Assembly (NCBI GenBank): GCA_937890825.1
Contig: CALADS010000039.1
Coordinates: 1-44,002, forward strand
Reading direction: 5' to 3'
Source: an uncultured Bacteroides sp.
GTDB taxonomy: Bacteria; Bacteroidota; Bacteroidia; Bacteroidales; Bacteroidaceae
DNA: 44,002 nucleotides
Shown piece after piece: positions 25,378 through 33,236 of this stretch. The notes beneath the pieces were generated by a model. It had not been told where the DNA came from, ran no database searches, and saw nothing but the letters and a program-made list of their open reading frames with translations. Position 1 is the stretch's first letter; every line of letters starts with the position of its first letter. The translations under genes and the position numbers were made by a program.

Positions 25378-26796
25378 GTGTATAATTCTAAATCATCCAT
25401 AGCAACTGAATTTATCAGTCACGAAGAAATACTCGATACGCTGGAATATGCCCGTCAGCACAAAAATGACCGTCAGCTTGTAGAATCTCTGCTGGAAAAA
25501 GCGCGGTTATTTAAGGGGTTGAATCATCGGGAAGCAGCCGTGTTGTTGGAGTGTGATGAACCTGATTTGATAGAGCAGATTTTTCATCTGGCCAAGGAAA
25601 TAAAACAGCGATTTTATGGAAACCGTATCGTAATGTTTGCTCCGTTGTATCTTTCCAATTATTGTGTAAACAGTTGCGTGTATTGCCCTTATCATGTGAA
25701 AAACAAAACGATAGCACGCAGAAAGTTGACACAGGAGGAAATACGGAAGGAAGTAATAGCTTTGCAGGATATGGGGCATAAGCGCCTGGCACTTGAAGCA
25801 GGAGAAGACCCGCTACGTAATCCCATTGAATACATATTGGAATCCATTCAGACTATCTACGGTATTCATCATAAAAACGGTGCTATTCGCAGAGTAAATG
25901 TTAATATAGCAGCTACTACCGTAGAGAATTATCGTAAGCTGAAGGATGCGGGGATAGGTACATACATCCTCTTTCAAGAAACGTATCATAAAGAAAATTA
26001 TGAGCAGTTGCATCCGCGCGGTCCGAAGAGTAATTATGCGTATCATACGGAAGCTATGGACCGTGCCATGCAGGCCGGTATAGATGATGTGGGTATCGGA
26101 GTGTTGTTTGGTTTGAATACCTACCGATATGATTTTGTAGGTTTGTTGATGCATGCCGAACACTTGGAAGATACATTTGGTGTAGGTCCGCATACCATCA
26201 GTGTGCCGCGTATCTGCTCTGCTGATGATATAGATGCGGGTACATTCGAAAATGCTATTTCTGACGAGATTTTTCAAAGGATTGTGGCGGTAATCCGTAT
26301 CAGTGTGCCTTATACAGGTATGATTATCTCTACAAGAGAGTCGCAGAAGTCGCGTGAAAAAGTGTTGGATATAGGTATTTCACAAATTAGTGGAGGTTCG
26401 CGTACTAGTGTAGGTGGTTATGCCGAGGAAGATCGTATGGAAGAAAACTCTGCACAGTTTGATGTAAGTGATACCCGTACGCTGGATGAAATTGTCAATT
26501 GGCTGCTTCGATTGGGGTATATACCCAGCTTCTGTACAGCTTGCTACCGTGAAGGGCGTACAGGAGACCGTTTTATGTCGCTTGTAAAGACTGGACAGAT
26601 AGCCAACTGTTGCGCACCAAATGCATTGATTACTCTGAGGGAATATTTGGAAGACTATGCTTCAGAGGATACCCGTAGGTTGGGTGAACAGATGATAACG
26701 CGACAGATTCAGTATGTACCTAATCCTAAAATTCGTGAGCGCGCTCAACTCTATTTACAGGAGATACAGCGCGGTAAGCGTGATTTCCGTTTTTAA
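25378..26796 (+). CDS. hydG: [FeFe] hydrogenase maturase HydG (radical SAM)
   Basis: HydG is a radical SAM lyase that splits tyrosine to p-cresol, CO and cyanide, the diatomic ligands of the H-cluster. The 472-residue protein has the SAM-cluster motif CVNSCVYC (Cys96, Cys100, Cys103). The C-terminal cluster Cys residues are in CTACYREGRTGDRF and the following NCCAPNA, which bind the auxiliary cluster and dangler iron. The gene starts with GTG at 25378. It follows hydE after 26 bp and is similar in length to known HydG. Confidence 0.95.
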   Translation: MYNSKSSIATEFISHEEILDTLEYARQHKNDRQLVESLLEKARLFKGLNHREAAVLLECDEPDLIEQIFHLAKEIKQRFYGNRIVMFAPLYLSNYCVNSCVYCPYHVKNKTIARRKLTQEEIRKEVIALQDMGHKRLALEAGEDPLRNPIEYILESIQTIYGIHHKNGAIRRVNVNIAATTVENYRKLKDAGIGTYILFQETYHKENYEQLHPRGPKSNYAYHTEAMDRAMQAGIDDVGIGVLFGLNTYRYDFVGLLMHAEHLEDTFGVGPHTISVPRICSADDIDAGTFENAISDEIFQRIVAVIRISVPYTGMIISTRESQKSREKVLDIGISQISGGSRTSVGGYAEEDRMEENSAQFDVSDTRTLDEIVNWLLRLGYIPSFCTACYREGRTGDRFMSLVKTGQIANCCAPNALITLREYLEDYASEDTRRLGEQMITRQIQYVPNPKIRERAQLYLQEIQRGKRDFRF

Positions 26797-26850
26797 GTAA
26801 ACCGCTTGGCGGTATTTTGCATTATTGATAGAATAACCCATTTTGTTTGT

Positions 26851-28032
26851 ATGACAGCTACTCCCCGTTCTAACAGACTTCATATTGCATTGTTCGGCAA
26901 GCGTAACAGTGGCAAATCTTCTTTAATCAATGCACTGACCCATCAGAAAGTGGCATTGGTATCGGATGTTGCAGGCACTACTACTGACCCTGTATACCAA
27001 GCGATGGAAATACCAGGCTTAGGCCCGTGTGTATGGATTGATACGGCAGGGTTCGACGATGAAGGCGAATTAGGTCTGCTTAGAGTAGGTCAGACATTGA
27101 AAGTTTTGGAGAAGACGGATATAGCTTTGTTGGTTTGTTCTTCGGCCGACGTGGATAAAGAACTGGAATGGGTGGAAAAGTTACGTGAGAAAAAGATTCC
27201 TATTTTACCGGTGCTAAGTAAAGCAGACCTGCTAGCGGATGTGTCGGCCGAAGTGGATTCGTTGCAAAGTCGGTTAGGTATTTCTCCGTTGGCTGTCAGT
27301 GTTCTGAATAAAACGGGCATAGAAGAGGTGCTGGCAGCACTGAGGCAGATGGCTTCTGAGGAGGTGCAGCCTGCTATTGTCTCTCATTTGGTAGGAGAAG
27401 GTAGTTTGGTATTGCTTGTGATGCCTCAGGATATACAGGCACCCAAAGGCAGGCTTATACTCCCCCAGGTGCAGACTTTGAGGGAATTACTGGATTGTCG
27501 TTGTTCTGTAATGAGTTGTACTACTGAACAATTAGACCAAACGCTGCAATCTCTTTCTCGTGAACCGGATTTGATTATTACAGATTCGCAAGTATTTCAT
27601 ACAGTCTATGAAAAGAAACCGGCAAGCAGTTTGCTGACTTCCTTTTCCGTACTCTTTGCCCGTCAGAAAGGAGATATAGCGTATTTTACAGAAAGTACTG
27701 CTGCTTTCCAACGTCTTACTGAGCATTCGCGTATATTGATAGCGGAAGCTTGCACACATGCACCGTTGACCGAGGATATCGGACGTGTGAAGTTGCCACG
27801 GATGCTTCGGAAACGGTTTGGGGAAACGATTCAGATTGAGATAGTCTCAGGAGCCGACTTTCCCGCTGATTTAACTCCTTACGACTTGGTGATTCATTGC
27901 GGTGCTTGCATGTTTAATCGTAAACATGTGCTTAGTAGGGTAGCTCAGGCTCGTAAGCAAAAAATACCGATGACCAACTATGGAGTTGCCATAGCGTGGG
28001 TCAACGGTATTTTAGATAAAATTGTCTATTGA
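26851..28032 (+). CDS. hydF: [FeFe] hydrogenase maturation GTPase HydF
   Basis: HydF is the GTPase scaffold on which the diiron subcluster is assembled and passed to HydA. The protein (393 residues from the ATG at 26851) has the P-loop GKRNSGKSS, switch region VAGTTTDPV, DTAGF and SKADL. The C-terminal cluster-binding part shows ACTH (CxH) and HCGACM (HCxxC). I chose the ATG because the open frame before it (from 26806) has no family similarity. A small hairpin ACCGC-TTG-GCGGT (26801-26813) lies in the 54-bp gap after hydG and could tune hydF expression. The stop is 2 bp from that of the convergent epimerase-like gene. Confidence 0.94.
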   Translation: MTATPRSNRLHIALFGKRNSGKSSLINALTHQKVALVSDVAGTTTDPVYQAMEIPGLGPCVWIDTAGFDDEGELGLLRVGQTLKVLEKTDIALLVCSSADVDKELEWVEKLREKKIPILPVLSKADLLADVSAEVDSLQSRLGISPLAVSVLNKTGIEEVLAALRQMASEEVQPAIVSHLVGEGSLVLLVMPQDIQAPKGRLILPQVQTLRELLDCRCSVMSCTTEQLDQTLQSLSREPDLIITDSQVFHTVYEKKPASSLLTSFSVLFARQKGDIAYFTESTAAFQRLTEHSRILIAEACTHAPLTEDIGRVKLPRMLRKRFGETIQIEIVSGADFPADLTPYDLVIHCGACMFNRKHVLSRVAQARKQKIPMTNYGVAIAWVNGILDKIVY

Positions 28033-28034
28033 TA

Positions 28035-29129
28035 TTAGAGCTTTTCTCCGTTGATGAGGGTTTGTACAATGCGCTCAGCAGTACGTCCATCCCAACGGTC
28101 GGGTAGGGTGGTATGTTTCCAGTCTCCCTTCATAAGTTTGTCTAGCGAGGCAGCCAGTGCAAAGGAGTTCTCACCCACTAATTCATTGGTGCCGATACGC
28201 CAGGTTTCCGGATGTTCTGCATAGGAATTCAGTGTGATGCAGGGTACATCAAGGAAGGTAGCCTCTTCGGCTATGTTTCCCGAATCAGTAATGATACCTT
28301 TTGCCTGATTAATCAAGAAGCCAAAATGTAAATAACTCTGTGGAGGCAAAATATGTAGATTGGGGGCATTCAGATCCAGACTCTTTACAGCTTTCTCTAC
28401 GTAAGGATGCAGCGGTGCTACGATGGGCATTCCGTTTGCCTTGTCCAATACTGTTTGTAGCAGTGATTGCAGGATAGCCTTTTTCTCTAGCAAATCATGA
28501 CGGTTTAAGGTCAGCAGCAAATATCCGCCTTTTTTCAGTCCCATGGTGTCGAACCATAGGGGCTGTATCAAGCGGTGTCGGTTGTAGCGGATGGTATCAA
28601 TCAGAATGTTTCCTACATAGTGGATGTATTCTGGTATCATACCCTCTTGATTCAGGTTTCTGTTGGCTACCATTCCGGCTGTGAACAAGTAGTCTGAGAT
28701 GGCATCTACAATGGTGCGGTTTACTTCGCGTGGCATATTCATGTCAAACGACCGGGTTCCGGCTATGACGTGAGCTACTTTCAGCCCTCGTTTTTTGCCT
28801 ACGATGGCACAACTCATAGTGGCAGTTAAGTCATCTACTACAAGAATCAGCTGCGCAGGGTGGTTGTCCAGTTCTTTTTCGAAGGCTAGCATAATGGCAG
28901 CCGCCACTTCTGAATGGTTATGTCCATTTACTCCCAGATAAGCATCTGGCTGCGGCATAGCTAAGTCGGCAAACAGCGAAGCATCCAGACTGTTGTCATT
29001 TTGTAATCCGGTGTATACTATCCGGTACGAAATGTTTTTTCCACTCTCCCTAGCACTGTCAATAGCACGGCAGATGGGAGCAATCTTCATAAAATTGGGA
29101 CGTGCGCCCGATACGATGGTTATTTTCAT
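28035..29129 (-). CDS. UDP-N-acetylglucosamine 2-epimerase family protein, divergent
   Basis: A 364-residue member of the non-hydrolysing UDP-GlcNAc 2-epimerase family (GT-B fold), which makes UDP-ManNAc for surface glycans. Family blocks are clear: SGARPNFMKIAP at the start, HVIAGTRSFDMNMPREVNR in the middle and TDSGNIAEEATFLDVPCITL near the end. Compared with E. coli WecB, Asp95 and Glu131 appear kept (Asp100 and Glu135). The catalytic Glu117 is replaced by Ile122, and the His213 position by Asn209 (TLNRHD in place of TGHRRE). It may have another substrate or mechanism, so I give no gene symbol. No glycan cluster surrounds it. Confidence 0.85.
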   Translation of the reverse strand: MKITIVSGARPNFMKIAPICRAIDSARESGKNISYRIVYTGLQNDNSLDASLFADLAMPQPDAYLGVNGHNHSEVAAAIMLAFEKELDNHPAQLILVVDDLTATMSCAIVGKKRGLKVAHVIAGTRSFDMNMPREVNRTIVDAISDYLFTAGMVANRNLNQEGMIPEYIHYVGNILIDTIRYNRHRLIQPLWFDTMGLKKGGYLLLTLNRHDLLEKKAILQSLLQTVLDKANGMPIVAPLHPYVEKAVKSLDLNAPNLHILPPQSYLHFGFLINQAKGIITDSGNIAEEATFLDVPCITLNSYAEHPETWRIGTNELVGENSFALAASLDKLMKGDWKHTTLPDRWDGRTAERIVQTLINGEKL

Positions 29130-29214
29130 TATTTATCTCGACTGAAAAATGATAGGGCAAAAATACGCTTTCTTAGGGAATTTATTTGTTACTTTGCCGA
29201 AAAAAAAGAAAACT

Positions 29215-29844
29215 ATGCCTACTTTTGTTCAAATACTCGATTTTATAGGAACTTTTGCCTTTGCCATCAGTGGCATTCGTCTGGCTTCTGCCAAAAGATT
29301 TGATTGGTTTGGTGCGTATGTCGTGGGGTTTGTAACCGCCATTGGCGGTGGTACTATCCGTGATTTGTTACTGGATGTCACTCCTGGCTGGATGACCGAC
29401 CCTATTTATCTCATATGTACGGCAGTAGCTTTGCTGTGGGTGATATTGTTCGGTAAATTTCTGATTCATTTAAACAATACATTTTTTATATTCGACAGTA
29501 TTGGTTTGGCTTTGTTTACGGTAGTAGGGGTAGGTAAGAGTTTGGCTTTAGGTTATCCCATTTGGGTAGCCATAATAATGGGTAGTATTACCGGTGCTGC
29601 TGGAGGTGTGATACGTGATGTATTTATTAATGAGATTCCTCTAATTTTCCGTAAAGAGATTTATGCCATGGCTTGTGTGCTGGGAGGTATGTTTTATTGG
29701 ATTTGTCAGTTATTGGGGATGGATTCCTATCTGTGTCAGATTATCGGTGGTGTATCAGTATTTGTAGTACGCATTCTAGCCGTGAAATATAAGATTTGCC
29801 TGCCCACACTCACGGGTAGTGAAGATTTATCCGAAGATTCCTGA
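29215..29844 (+). CDS. TRIC-type cation channel family membrane protein
   Basis: An inner-membrane protein of the UPF0126/YadS family, structurally related to trimeric intracellular cation (TRIC) channels. The 209-residue protein has about seven hydrophobic helices in two similar halves. Each half carries the family motif: GGGTIRDLLLD in the first and GGVIRDVFINEIP in the second. I chose the ATG at 29215; the frame is open from 29149, but that part is lysine-rich, not conserved in the family, and overlaps the likely promoter region. The transported ion is unknown. A strong hairpin terminator follows. Confidence 0.9.
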   Translation: MPTFVQILDFIGTFAFAISGIRLASAKRFDWFGAYVVGFVTAIGGGTIRDLLLDVTPGWMTDPIYLICTAVALLWVILFGKFLIHLNNTFFIFDSIGLALFTVVGVGKSLALGYPIWVAIIMGSITGAAGGVIRDVFINEIPLIFRKEIYAMACVLGGMFYWICQLLGMDSYLCQIIGGVSVFVVRILAVKYKICLPTLTGSEDLSEDS

Positions 29845-29882
29845 ATGTTCTGTGATGTTTTTTATCATTCTAACCTGTCTGG

Positions 29883-29931
29883 AAAACAGCCCTATTCTCT
29901 TGAATATCAACGGGAATAGGGCTGTTTTTTT
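29883..29931. terminator. Bidirectional terminator between TRIC and M16 genes
   Basis: AAAACAGCCCTATTC (29883-29897) pairs perfectly with GAATAGGGCTGTTTT (29914-29928), followed by T. It serves the rightward TRIC gene and can also serve the leftward M16 gene. Confidence 0.88.
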
Positions 29932-29942
29932 GCTATTGCTTT

Positions 29943-32846
29943 TTAAAATAAGGCATCTTTGCTGTTGAAGAGTTTACGCTCATTCAGTTTGATGAGTTTG
30001 CCGTATTTTTCGAGACGTTTCAAGTCAATGTTTTTAGGGTTTCCCATGATGCCTATGCAGTAGGGCTTTCCTTTGATATTGTCTTCATAGAACTTTTCGA
30101 TGTCCTCAAAGGTAAGAGCTTCTATTTTAGGCAGGTTTTCTTTGGCGGGGTCATCCTTATAACCTTTTCTGGTTAATGTGCGGAAGATTTCCGCTTTATT
30201 GCGGAAGGATGGATGTGTGGTCAGCGTTTCCTGTCGGATGTAGCTTTTGATATTGTCCATACGTTCTTTGTTCTGAGGCATATTGTTGATAAGCTCCATA
30301 AACACATCCAGGGCATCATTGGCTTTATCGTTTTGCGTACCGATGTTACCGAATAAATACGTTTGACTGCCGGGCAATTTAGGTACACTGATATATGCTC
30401 CTGCCGAGTAGGCCATCGAACGCTTTTCGCGAATCTCGTGCATCACCAGACCGTTGAATCCTCCAGAGAAATACTGGTTGAAAGCGTCACGGATTACGTC
30501 GTCCTTCTTGTCATAGCTGCTCAGTGGCAGATAGAACCAGATTTGGGCTTGTTCGGCATCCTGGTTCGGAAGGAAGTACACGGTATTTTCTGTAACGGCT
30601 GCCAAAGCTTTGTCTTGCGGCGAGTTCGATGTTTTTTCATTGGCTATCAGAGGCAGGTTTTGGCTGAGGATGTTGTAAGCATTGTCAAACGGCATATTGC
30701 CACAGTAGAAAATCTCAGCCCCGTAGTTGGCCGCACGGGTAATATCTCCCGTCAGCTCCGAAATCTGTAGTTCATAGATTTCCTTATCGGTCAGTTCGTT
30801 GATGAATTCCGACTGGTCTTGATACAGCATATATTGCATTAAGGCATACGAGAGCGTGTTGACATTCTCTTTGCGTTGTTGGCGGGCACCCAGCAGTGAA
30901 CCTTTGATGCGGCCCAATTGCTTTTCATCCAGTTGGGGCATCAGTATTTGCCGTGACAGCAACAGGCAGGCCTGAGGCAGTGTTTCTTCATACCCTTCCA
31001 TGGTGATGTAGAGGTAGTCATCGCTCGCGCTTACACTGCAGGTGGCATTCAGTTTGCTGAGTTCTTCCTTTAATTGCTGAGGCTCAAAGGCTCCCATGAT
31101 TCCTGCATTGTTCATCAAGTCGGCCGCTATGCCCAGTTTGGGGAATTCGCGTTCACCCACCCCATACCTCAGTGTCAGGCTGAATACATTGTTCTCCGGG
31201 TTGGGGGTATAATACATTCTAGAGCGTTCGTTCAGCGGTTTGCTTTGCACGTCGGCAAAGTTGATAAACTTCTCCTCCACGTGTCCGATGGGCAGATTTT
31301 TAAACTGCATGGCATAGAGCGATTGTTTGCCCACCGGCGGTTCGATAGGCTTGTAGCCGGGTTTCTGGATTTTATTGTTTTTGTCCGGCGTACCTTTTTC
31401 TATATGAATGGCAATGTAGTTGTCGGTGAGGTATTGTTTGGCCACACGTTTGATGTCTTCGGTAGTTATGGCCATTACCTCATCCTTGTAATTCAGGATT
31501 TCGCCCAAGTCTTGTTCGTTGATAAAGGCACTCATCAATACCATTGCCTTATTGGTATTTGATTCCATCATCAAGTCAAAGTCGCGGCACATATTAGCTT
31601 TTATGGCATTGATTTGCCATTCTTCAAATGCTCCGTTGGCCACTTGTTCGATAGCTTTCAGTGCTTTTTTCTCTGCGTTCTTGTTCGATTCAAACCGTCT
31701 TTGGTTCTCGTCATACAGCGGGATGGCATAAATCATGTTTCTACCCTGTTCGCGGCGGAAGTCAGGCTGTGCGCCACAACTGGTCAGTTCGCCGTTGATG
31801 GTCAGTTTGTCCAGTGTTCCCGTATTGCTGCTATTGTGCAGCAGCGACATGGCTATTTCGAGTGCTTTCTCATCTGGATGTCCGGCAGGTACCCCTTTAT
31901 AAGCCAGGCACACCATAGGATAATATCCTATTTTGGCAGTATATTGTGTACGTCCTTTAATGTCCAGGTCGGGATAAGTTATCCGTTCGGGGGTAGGTCG
32001 TTTGGGCAACCTGCCGAACGTGGCTGCTATACGTCCGCTTATCTGCTGTGCATTTACGTTGCCCACCAGGATAAGAGCCATGTTCTCTGGCGTATACCAA
32101 TTTTGGTAGAATTCTATCAGTTTGCTCAGACGCGGATTTTTCAGGTGTTCTGGCAGACCGATGATAGGGCGTGCATAAGGATGTCCGGCATAAGCCTTGC
32201 TGGCTATGAATTCATTCTGCACGGAGTTGGGATTATCCTGATACATATTATACTCCTCGTACACACTTTCCAATTCCGTCTGAAAGGTGCGGAATACAGG
32301 ATTAAGCAATCGTTGGGAATAGATTTCCAGCCATTTGTTTATTTGGTACGGTGGAAAAGAGTTGTGATAATACGTCATATCGTAGCTGGTTCCGGCATTC
32401 AGATTCTTGCCTCCCATGCTCTCTATCAGGTTCATGAACTCATTCGATACGCTTATTTTCCCGGCCTCTACCGTCAGTTCATTGATTTTTTTATTGATGC
32501 TTTCTTTCTTCACCGGGTCGGTTTCTTGTGCCATTGCATCGTATTGGGCAATGATTTCTTCGTAGATGGACTTTTCCTTGCCCCAGTCCAGTGCGCCTAT
32601 TTTATCTGTTCCCTTAAACATTACGTGCTCCAGGTAGTGGGCCAGTCCGGTATATTCTGCCGGATCATTTACCGAGCCTGTGCGGCAGGTCACCACGCCA
32701 TACACATCGGGTTTGCTGCTGTCCTCCCAGATAAAGACCGTCAGTCCGTTCTTTAGTTTAAAAGCTTTCAGACCTTGTGCCATACTGGCAGGTATGCAGA
32801 CCACTGAAAGTGCGATTAGCAGGAAAATACTTTTAATTGTTTTCAT
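29943..32846 (-). CDS. Exported M16 family zinc metallopeptidase (two-domain)
   Basis: An insulinase/pitrilysin-type peptidase of 967 residues, long enough for the four-domain clam-shell form in one chain. A signal peptide (about 1-23, ending SMAQG) places it in the periplasm or beyond. The inverted zinc motif HYLEH lies in LAHYLEHVMFKGT, with the downstream Glu expected in ELESVYEEYNMY. The C-terminal half (about 540-950) is the usual inactive M16 repeat, with an RxxxY-like region around REKRSMAYSAGAY. Such enzymes degrade peptides in a closed chamber. A -7 element is present at 32888-32895. The gene is monocistronic. Confidence 0.93.
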   Translation of the reverse strand: MKTIKSIFLLIALSVVCIPASMAQGLKAFKLKNGLTVFIWEDSSKPDVYGVVTCRTGSVNDPAEYTGLAHYLEHVMFKGTDKIGALDWGKEKSIYEEIIAQYDAMAQETDPVKKESINKKINELTVEAGKISVSNEFMNLIESMGGKNLNAGTSYDMTYYHNSFPPYQINKWLEIYSQRLLNPVFRTFQTELESVYEEYNMYQDNPNSVQNEFIASKAYAGHPYARPIIGLPEHLKNPRLSKLIEFYQNWYTPENMALILVGNVNAQQISGRIAATFGRLPKRPTPERITYPDLDIKGRTQYTAKIGYYPMVCLAYKGVPAGHPDEKALEIAMSLLHNSSNTGTLDKLTINGELTSCGAQPDFRREQGRNMIYAIPLYDENQRRFESNKNAEKKALKAIEQVANGAFEEWQINAIKANMCRDFDLMMESNTNKAMVLMSAFINEQDLGEILNYKDEVMAITTEDIKRVAKQYLTDNYIAIHIEKGTPDKNNKIQKPGYKPIEPPVGKQSLYAMQFKNLPIGHVEEKFINFADVQSKPLNERSRMYYTPNPENNVFSLTLRYGVGEREFPKLGIAADLMNNAGIMGAFEPQQLKEELSKLNATCSVSASDDYLYITMEGYEETLPQACLLLSRQILMPQLDEKQLGRIKGSLLGARQQRKENVNTLSYALMQYMLYQDQSEFINELTDKEIYELQISELTGDITRAANYGAEIFYCGNMPFDNAYNILSQNLPLIANEKTSNSPQDKALAAVTENTVYFLPNQDAEQAQIWFYLPLSSYDKKDDVIRDAFNQYFSGGFNGLVMHEIREKRSMAYSAGAYISVPKLPGSQTYLFGNIGTQNDKANDALDVFMELINNMPQNKERMDNIKSYIRQETLTTHPSFRNKAEIFRTLTRKGYKDDPAKENLPKIEALTFEDIEKFYEDNIKGKPYCIGIMGNPKNIDLKRLEKYGKLIKLNERKLFNSKDALF

Positions 32847-32887
32847 GATTGCATTTGTTTGGTTAATACTCTAAATATCTTTAAATG

Positions 32888-32895
32888 CAAAAATA
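32888..32895 (-). promoter_or_regulatory. M16 peptidase promoter, -7 element
   Basis: The complement reads TATTTTTG, a match to TAnnTTTG, 41 bp before the start codon. No clear -33 TTTG is seen. Confidence 0.55.
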
Positions 32896-32965
32896 TAGTA
32901 ATTTTATAAAACGTCATAAAAATTAAACTTCTATAAGGTGATTTACATTTTTTTAGAACACCCCT

Positions 32966-33047
32966 CAGAAAGCTGTAGTTCGGCCCGTGCAGAGCTGTAG
33001 GTTGGTATGCAGAAAGCTATAGGTTAAGGAAGTGAAAGCTGTAGGGG
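32966..33047. repeat. Four imperfect 16-18 bp repeats with AGCTGTAG core
   Basis: Copies related to GCAGAAAGCTGTAGGTT start at about 32966, 32989, 33009 and 33032, so the spacing is 20-23 bp. They occupy the 390-bp gap between the divergent M16 and oxaloacetate-decarboxylase-like genes, upstream of the latter's promoter. The rest of the gap shows no gene. They could be regulator sites or decayed repeats. Confidence 0.7.
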
Positions 33048-33155
33048 GTATCTGAATGATAGTCAGTATGGAAACCGTAGTAGAAGGGCCGTCCGGAGAA
33101 TCTCTGGCATAATGATATATAACATATATTTTGGGTGGAAGAAAATGTCGTAGGA

Positions 33156-33189
33156 TTTGTCTAAATGTCAGATTATTCTTTTATATTTG
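33156..33189 (+). promoter_or_regulatory. Promoter of the oxaloacetate decarboxylase-like gene
   Basis: -33 TTTG (33156-33159) and -7 TATATTTG (33182-33189) with 22-bp spacing, 47 bp before the start codon. Confidence 0.65.
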
Positions 33190-33236
33190 CTTTTGTGACT
33201 AATTAACCTATCTATATAAACTAATTCCTTACCGTT

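Noticed and set aside
31614..32756. Plus-strand open frame of 380 codons opposite the M16 peptidase
   Set aside because: No signal, no motifs; the minus-strand peptidase has a signal peptide and HYLEH zinc site.
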